A stretch of 64,000 nt of DNA from Rummeliibacillus pycnus. Lineage in GTDB: Bacteria > Bacillota > Bacilli > Bacillales_A > Planococcaceae. The DNA lies in the NCBI RefSeq assembly GCF_002884495.1, contig NZ_KZ614145.1, positions 3,238,423 through 3,302,422 on the forward strand. Reading direction: 5' to 3'. The first letter of the stretch is position 1. Each line of letters opens with the position of its first letter. Below the pieces are notes generated by a model. That model was not told where the DNA came from, ran no database searches, and worked only from the letters and a program-made list of their open reading frames with translations. A program made the translations under genes and the position numbers. This document shows, one piece after another, positions 59,555-64,000 of the stretch.

Positions 59555-59600
59555 TTTGGCATTTGTTACATGATGAAAACAATCAGTAACGAATGCCAAA
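59555..59600. terminator. terminator between the flavin-protein gene and cotJC
   Basis: A TTTGGCATTTGTTAC / GTAACGAATGCCAAA stem with A/T tails. Confidence 0.85.
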
Positions 59601-59606
59601 TTAAAT

Positions 59607-60176
59607 TTAAAAGAATTTCTTTGTGTTGCGATCTTCTTTTAAAATTTCGACAGCCTCTCTAAAACGAAGAGAATGTACGATTTCCCTTTCACGAAGGAAT
59701 TTTAAGCTATCATTTATATCCGGATCATCTGACATATCTATAATCCATTGGTATGTGGCACGTGCTTTTTCCTCAGCAGCAATATCTTCATACAAGTCAG
59801 CAATAGGGTCACCTTTAGCTTGAATATAAGTAGCAGTAAATGGGTCTCCTGCAGCATTATTGTAAAAAAGAGCTCGATCATGATTTACAAAGTGTTCACC
59901 AAGACCAGCTGCTTTTAATTGCTCAGGTGTAGCGTCTTTCGTAAGTTTATAAACCATTGTTGCAATCATTTCAAGATGAGCAAATTCTTCTGTACCAATG
60001 TCGTTTAAAAGGCCAATAACCTTGTCAGGTATTGTATAGCGTTGATTTAAGTATCTGAGTGCAGCTGCTAATTCACCATCTGCACCACCATATTGTTCAA
60101 TCAAAAATTTAGCTAATCTTGGATTACACTCCCTTACTTTGACGGGATATTGTAGTTTCTTTTCGTAATACCACAT
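59607..60176 (-). CDS. cotJC: spore coat protein CotJC, manganese-catalase-like
   Basis: The product has 189 aa with a ferritin-like four-helix fold. Di-metal ligands are visible: GELAAALRYLNQR, TEEFAHLEMIATM (ExxH) and DIAAEEKARATYQ plus VHSLRFREAVE. It equals B. subtilis CotJC in length. It lies in the inner coat and may detoxify peroxide. Last gene of cotJABC. Confidence 0.95.
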   Translation of the reverse strand: MWYYEKKLQYPVKVRECNPRLAKFLIEQYGGADGELAAALRYLNQRYTIPDKVIGLLNDIGTEEFAHLEMIATMVYKLTKDATPEQLKAAGLGEHFVNHDRALFYNNAAGDPFTATYIQAKGDPIADLYEDIAAEEKARATYQWIIDMSDDPDINDSLKFLREREIVHSLRFREAVEILKEDRNTKKFF

Positions 60177-60203
60177 TCACTAATTCCTCCTATCAATCTG
60201 CTT

Positions 60204-60467
60204 TTACACCTGCCAAGGCCAAGGAGTGTCTTTCCAATTCCAAGGATATCCAGAAAAGCTTTTACCATAATTCATAAGTGGACCGAATTGTTTTTCAAAT
60301 TCAATTTTCATTTCCATACTTTTAAGTGAAGCCTCATTGAATTGTTGAATAGCTGCAAAATCATTTGGATGAGTATCTAAATAGAGGTTTAATTCGAGAA
60401 TTACAAAATCATTGGCTTGAATTTCTTCCAGCTGCTTATAAAACTCAGGAGACATTTTCTTTGTCAT
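60204..60467 (-). CDS. cotJB: spore coat assembly protein CotJB
   Basis: The product has 87 aa. EEIQANDFVILELNLYLDTH and the C-terminal FGPLMNYGKSFSGYPWNW are typical. ATG 60465-60467 lies behind AAGGGGA located in the end of cotJA. The longer frame overlaps cotJA and is rejected. It works with CotJA and CotJC in coat assembly. Confidence 0.93.
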   Translation of the reverse strand: MTKKMSPEFYKQLEEIQANDFVILELNLYLDTHPNDFAAIQQFNEASLKSMEMKIEFEKQFGPLMNYGKSFSGYPWNWKDTPWPWQV

Positions 60468-60468
60468 T

Positions 60469-60687
60469 TTAATTCCCCTTTTCTTGTGGATTAGGATAAG
60501 GGCTGAAAAGATCTGGCCAAAGTGTACCACAGTGTAATGCTTGTTTTGCGGTTGGGTATTGTGGTAATCCAGGTGGTTGGAATGGAATATAGAGTTGTGG
60601 TGGAGTAGAGTAGCTCTTTACCCGTATTGGTTTACAAGGATCAAAGGGGCTGACATAAGGATTCCAATATTTAAATTGCGTAAACAT
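60469..60687 (-). CDS. cotJA: spore coat-associated protein CotJA
   Basis: The product has 72 aa, rich in Pro, Tyr and aromatic residues (YWNPYVSPFDPCKPIRVKSY, QPPGLPQYPTAKQALHCGTL). ATG 60685-60687 is behind AAAGGAGG. One base separates its stop from the cotJB start. A sigma-E-like promoter lies upstream. Confidence 0.92.
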   Translation of the reverse strand: MFTQFKYWNPYVSPFDPCKPIRVKSYSTPPQLYIPFQPPGLPQYPTAKQALHCGTLWPDLFSPYPNPQEKGN

Positions 60688-60720
60688 ATAAACCTCCTTT
60701 CCTTTGTATTTCATCATTCC

Positions 60721-60749
60721 ATCTATATGAACTCAACTTTTGCATTATA
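60721..60749 (-). promoter_or_regulatory. candidate sigma-E promoter of cotJABC
   Basis: On the minus strand GTATAAT and CATATAGA are 14 bp apart, close to the sigma-E pattern (ATA-type -35, CATACAAT-type -10). cotJ is sigma-E dependent in B. subtilis. Confidence 0.5.
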
Positions 60750-60920
60750 CGTTATTTGGCATTTAATGTTGAATTTTGATGAATGATCGAATGGGTGCTT
60801 TTGATTTTTAGGACATTCATTTTATATGATTAGCATCATTTTTAGAGGATCTTTAATCTTTAATACATAATCTAGCCGATTAAGTTCAAACTAATTTTTA
60901 AATGAAAGGGTGGATGATAA

Positions 60921-61070
60921 ATGGAAGAGAACAAATTTGCATCACTTAGTGAAGAAAAGTTAAAAGAGTTAAAAGACTTAGAAGAAAAATTTGGTTATAC
61001 ACTAATTGCTTATGAGACAGGCAATTTTAAAGGGAATCAGCCGGGGATTAATGAAACGAGTTCTTTATAA
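60921..61070 (+). CDS. 49-aa small soluble protein
   Basis: MEENKFASLSEEKLKELKDL opens an amphipathic helix; it is followed by EEKFGYTLIAYETGNFKG and NQPGINETSSL. A GGGTGGATG SD precedes the ATG, and a good terminator follows 11 bp after the stop. The family is not recognised; this is a real but uncharacterised small gene. Confidence 0.7.
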   Translation: MEENKFASLSEEKLKELKDLEEKFGYTLIAYETGNFKGNQPGINETSSL

Positions 61071-61081
61071 GAGAAGTCTAG

Positions 61082-61110
61082 CCTTGCAGAAATGCAAGGT
61101 TTTTTTATCT
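61082..61110 (+). terminator. terminator after the 49-aa gene
   Basis: A CCTTGCA-N4-TGCAAGG stem with a seven-T run. Confidence 0.9.
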
Positions 61111-61127
61111 GCATTCGGGTAAAAAGA

Positions 61128-61227
61128 CCCCACCGTAAGATTGAGAGGGAAGATAGGTGGGGAAAATTTCCAGTAAAAGCTAACCATCAGTGGAGATGAA
61201 AGAAAACTGATGGTAGTTTCACTTTAC
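61128..61227. ncRNA. candidate structured RNA element (two hairpins)
   Basis: P1 is CCCCACC (61128-61134) with GGTGGGG (61156-61162). P2 is ACCATCAG (61183-61190) with CTGATGGT (61207-61214), extended outward by GTAAA (61173-61177) with TTTAC (61223-61227). It is GC-richer than the surroundings. No known class was recognised. Confidence 0.4.
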
Positions 61228-61376
61228 GCAACGGGAGTATAGTGAACATGAAATGGTTTTGCTAAGTACGATATTTAGCAATAAAGAATACATTCTTGAA
61301 ATTTTGAATGATTGTATGGGATGGTTCTAACTATATAGTTTGAACAACGAATTTTAGTTTTAAAGGAGTGATTCAA

Positions 61377-62540
61377 ATGTTTTCAGCTTTTTATGCAGAT
61401 TTACATATTCATATTGGTCGTACATGGAAAGGAAAACCTGTGAAGATAACAGGAAGTAAATCATTAACACTCGAAAATATTTTGCATACTGCAACAACCC
61501 AAAAAGGTTTGGACATTGTTGGGGTTATTGATTGTCACTCTCCAGAAGTGCTAGAAGAAATGGATGCACTAATAAAAGAAAATAAAATGGAAGAGCTAGC
61601 TGGTGGTGGTTTACGTTATCAAGACACGACTCTTATTCCAGGAGTAGAGATTGAAGTAAACGATGAAAATTGCCTAGGCCCACTCCATGTTCTCGCGTTT
61701 TTTAGAACATGGGAAGCAATAAGAGAATTTTCTAAATGGATGCACCATTATGTTACCAATATAAACCTAAGTACACAGCGTATCGCTTGTGATGCGATTA
61801 CATTGCAAAATAAGGTTCATTCACTGAGTGGTTTATTTATTCCAGCTCATGTCTTTACGCCATTTAAAAGTGCGTATGGGAAAGGCGTAAGAAAGAGCCT
61901 TGCGGAAGTTTTTGATATGGATCAAATCGATGCAATTGAATTAGGACTTAGTTCAGATACAGACATGGTAAAAGGAATTAGCGAACTAGCAAATTATACA
62001 TTTGTAACAAATTCAGATGCACATTCACTTGGTAAAATGGCACGTGAGTATCAAAAAATCCGTATGCAAGAGCCAACTTTCGATGAATTGAAAAAAGCAT
62101 TAAAAGAAGAAGAGGGCCGAGGAATTATTGTAAATTACGGTCTTAATCCTCTTTTAGGAAAATACCATGAAACAGCATGTGCTGATTGTGGTTATCGAAC
62201 GACAGAAATCCCTTGTTCAAATTGTGGAGGAAAACATCTTGTAAAGGGTGTCGCGGTACGGATAGAAGAATTAACGGATACAGATGAAAATTTGAGAATT
62301 CGTCCACCATATATTCACCAAATTCCTTTAGACTTTATACCGGGTATCGGTAAGAAAACAATGGAAAAATTGTTAGCAACCTTTGGGACAGAAATGACTA
62401 TTCTACACGAGGTACCAAAAGAAGATTTCGAAAAAGTAGTCCCAGCGAAAATTGCCAAATTAATAGATAAAGGGAGAAATGGGAAACTTTCATTATCGGT
62501 GGGTGGTGGAGGAGCATATGGGAAAATAAAATTGGAGTAG
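61377..62540 (+). CDS. endonuclease Q family DNA-repair nuclease (PHP domain)
   Basis: The product has 387 aa. A PHP metal-binding domain opens with FYADLHIHIGRT and includes VGVIDCHSPEV, LIPGVEIEVN, PAHVFTPFKS and TNSDAHSLG. A zinc ribbon CADCGYRTTEIPCSNCGGK sits near residue 268, then a helix-hairpin-helix with PGIGKKTMEKLL. EndoQ enzymes cut 5' of deaminated bases (uracil, hypoxanthine, xanthine). In bacteria EndoQ is reported from a few Bacillales. ATG 61377 is eight bases after AAAGGAG. The call is by domain order. Confidence 0.87.
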   Translation: MFSAFYADLHIHIGRTWKGKPVKITGSKSLTLENILHTATTQKGLDIVGVIDCHSPEVLEEMDALIKENKMEELAGGGLRYQDTTLIPGVEIEVNDENCLGPLHVLAFFRTWEAIREFSKWMHHYVTNINLSTQRIACDAITLQNKVHSLSGLFIPAHVFTPFKSAYGKGVRKSLAEVFDMDQIDAIELGLSSDTDMVKGISELANYTFVTNSDAHSLGKMAREYQKIRMQEPTFDELKKALKEEEGRGIIVNYGLNPLLGKYHETACADCGYRTTEIPCSNCGGKHLVKGVAVRIEELTDTDENLRIRPPYIHQIPLDFIPGIGKKTMEKLLATFGTEMTILHEVPKEDFEKVVPAKIAKLIDKGRNGKLSLSVGGGGAYGKIKLE

Positions 62541-62547
62541 AATAATC

Positions 62548-62582
62548 AAAGGAATGTCCGTTAAATACGACATTCCTTTTTC
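62548..62582 (+). terminator. terminator after endoQ
   Basis: An AAAGGAATGTC / GACATTCCTTT stem with T run. Confidence 0.88.
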
Positions 62583-62767
62583 GTTGAATATTCGTAGAAT
62601 TGTCCGTGTTTCTTAACGTAAAACGGACTTATGAACTTGATTTATTTAATTACAAATTCAGGAAAAATTTAAAAGTTAAAAGTTTATAGAATATAAATGG
62701 AAAAAATTAATAATATTTGGTAGCATTAGATAAGCAGTAACTATTAATGATAGGTGAGGTGATTGAT

Positions 62768-63706
62768 ATGTCGAAGAAGGTTTATTTGAATCATAATGGT
62801 GGAGTAAATGATTTAATTTCACTGTTTTTATTATTGCAAATGGAAGAGGTAGAATTAGTAGGTGTAGGTGTTATGCCAACCAATTCTTATGTAGAGCCTG
62901 CACTATTTGCAACTGAAAAGATTATCAATCGTTTCGGTCATGGGGTTTCGGTAGAAGTGGCAAAGTCCAATTCAAAAGGAAAAAATCCATTTCCAAAAGG
63001 TTGGCAAACGGATGTGTTTTATATAGATGCATTGCCAATATTAAATGAATTTGACATTACGAAACCAATGATTGTTGAAAGGCCGGCTCATCTTCATTTA
63101 GTTGATCAATTAAGAAATAGTCAGGAGAAAATAACGCTTTTATTTACAGGTCCATTATCGGATTTAGCGAGAGCATTGGATGAAGCACCTGAAATAGAAA
63201 AGAAAATTGAAAAGTTGATATGGATGGGTGGAACATTTTCGGATCAAGGAAATGTAGTGTATACAGAACATGATGGTACAGCGGAATGGAATGCTTTTTG
63301 GGACCCCGATGCTACTGCAAGGGTTTGGGAATCTTCTATTGAAATAGATTTGGTAGCATTAGAAAGTATCGATAATGTTCCATTAACAACAGAAATAAGA
63401 GCTCACTGGGCGAGGAATCGTCAAGATTTTGGTATTGAATTTCTAGGGCAATGCTATGCTATTATCCCAAAACAATTGCAATATAATGCTAATTCTAAAT
63501 ATTTATTGGGAGAAGTATTAACAACACTTACTGTTTTTGGTTCGAACTTTGTTAAACGAAAAGAAATTCCAAGTATTATCCATATAGATGGACCGAGTCA
63601 AGGTAGGACAGAAAAAGTTACTAATGGTCGAACAGTTAACCTAATATATGATGTAGAGAGTGAAACTTTTTTCGAATACCTTGTAGATCTTGCTTGGCAA
63701 GAGTAA
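62768..63706 (+). CDS. nucleoside hydrolase-like protein with altered metal site
   Basis: The product has 312 aa, the family length. The N terminus reads KKVYLNHNGGVNDLISLFLL; in classical members this loop is D-x-D-x-x-x-D-D, of which only the last Asp (residue 15) remains. Later family motifs are present: TGPLSDLARAL, LIWMGGTFSDQGN and AEWNAFWDPDATARVW. The start ATG 62768 follows GAGGTGAT. Nucleoside hydrolases cleave the N-glycosidic bond with a Ca2+-activated water; this one may bind but not cleave, or use another chemistry. Confidence 0.85.
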   Translation: MSKKVYLNHNGGVNDLISLFLLLQMEEVELVGVGVMPTNSYVEPALFATEKIINRFGHGVSVEVAKSNSKGKNPFPKGWQTDVFYIDALPILNEFDITKPMIVERPAHLHLVDQLRNSQEKITLLFTGPLSDLARALDEAPEIEKKIEKLIWMGGTFSDQGNVVYTEHDGTAEWNAFWDPDATARVWESSIEIDLVALESIDNVPLTTEIRAHWARNRQDFGIEFLGQCYAIIPKQLQYNANSKYLLGEVLTTLTVFGSNFVKRKEIPSIIHIDGPSQGRTEKVTNGRTVNLIYDVESETFFEYLVDLAWQE

Positions 63707-64000
63707 TACTTTAATAAAAACTTTAGAAACTTCCTAATGAAGAAAGTTATTATATAGAAGTATTGAATTATAGTCATCACTTTGACGTATTTTATGTTCA
63801 TGTGATAGATAAAAGCTAGTTACACGTTCAATAGATGTAACTAGAAAATTTTAGCCGAGAACAATCACATTATTGTTCTCGGCTTTTTAAATTTGATCTT
63901 CAAAATTCGTTCAAGGTACAGGATAATTAGTGAATAGATAATATGACACATTTATTTTTTTGTATATAAATCTTTTGGTACATTGAGATTACTGCGTGAT
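63707..64000. other. right-edge region
   Basis: It contains a CTAGTTAC / GTAACTAG hairpin (63818-63844), the terminator at 63852 and possibly the last 15 codons of a minus-strand gene (63999 to 63952, ending NLNVPKDLYTKK). That tail is too short to call. Confidence 0.4.
63852..63888. terminator. strong terminator near the right edge
   Basis: An AGCCGAGAACAAT / ATTGTTCTCGGCT stem with T run. Confidence 0.9.

Larger units (their letters stand above)
61071..61376. other. gap with terminator and structured element ahead of endoQ
   Basis: 306 bp. After the terminator it is occupied by the two-hairpin element at 61128-61227; nothing else is recognised. Confidence 0.6.

Noticed and set aside
63952-63999. 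Possible C-terminal end of a minus-strand gene at the right edge
   Set aside because: Only 15 codons are visible and a second frame is also open, so no call is justified.

Overview
The window is a 64 kb stretch of a low-GC, endospore-forming member of the Bacillales. The 16S rRNA, the dense use of TTG and GTG starts behind strong Shine-Dalgarno (SD) sequences, spore genes (cotJABC, splAB) and a backbone colinear with Bacillus subtilis (ddl-murF-cshA-ydbST-rhomboid-acpS-ydcC-alr-ndoAI/ndoA ... tex-sprT-rRNA-tsaEB-rimI-tsaD-ABC-F-rex-tatAC-CPBP-groESL) all fit. The overall look, including a collapsed sigma-B locus, suggests a Planococcaceae-type genome (Lysinibacillus, Rummeliibacillus or Kurthia relatives). 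The genus is an inference from memory, not a computed placement.

Layout. 1-12 kb: the 5' end of an acetyl-CoA hydrolase/CoA-transferase gene, a LytTR regulator, an AraC-type regulator, a YidC insertase, a VanY-type carboxypeptidase, cardiolipin synthase, a cystine carrier, an XRE/TPR regulator divergent from an efflux pump with three operator-like palindromes between them, and a second drug-efflux MFS. 12.5-15.4 kb: the copper module csoR-copZ-copA, with CsoR-like boxes at two places. 15.7-22 kb: a 45-aa gene, rodA with a structured leader, ddl, murF and an esterase. 22.3-34.1 kb: cshA to sprT, in which the position occupied by rsbR...sigB-rsbX in B. subtilis holds only an rsbT-like kinase gene. 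34.2-40.5 kb: eight tRNAs, 16S-23S-5S rRNA, and a second identical tRNA-Asp. A roughly 120-bp spacer module is duplicated in front of 23S and in front of 5S, with stem covariation. 40.6-50.4 kb: t6A genes, a DnaA-box cluster downstream of tsaD, an ABC-F gene, rex, tatAC, a CPBP protease, and CIRCE-groES-groEL.

50.6-63.7 kb is the accessory, spore-flavoured part. It holds three tandem, separately terminated paralogues of an unassigned cysteine-bearing beta-type domain, a DUF378 protein and a 58-aa protein sharing a 31-bp upstream element, TspO, splA-splB, a frameshifted uvsE, YugN, DUF3243, DUF421, two FMN-binding (PNPOx-like) proteins, cotJABC, a 49-aa protein, a structured non-coding element, an EndoQ-type nuclease, and a nucleoside hydrolase whose calcium-binding aspartates are mostly asparagine.

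The genes fall into a few working groups: wall growth (rodA, ddl, murF, alr, VanY), membrane and export (YidC, TatAC, Cls, rhomboid, CPBP), RNA and translation (cshA, tsaE/B/D, rimI, rRNA/tRNA, ABC-F, tex), proteostasis (groESL) and spore protection or DNA repair (splB, uvsE remnant, endoQ, cotJ). All family calls are from reading the translations. No database search was possible.
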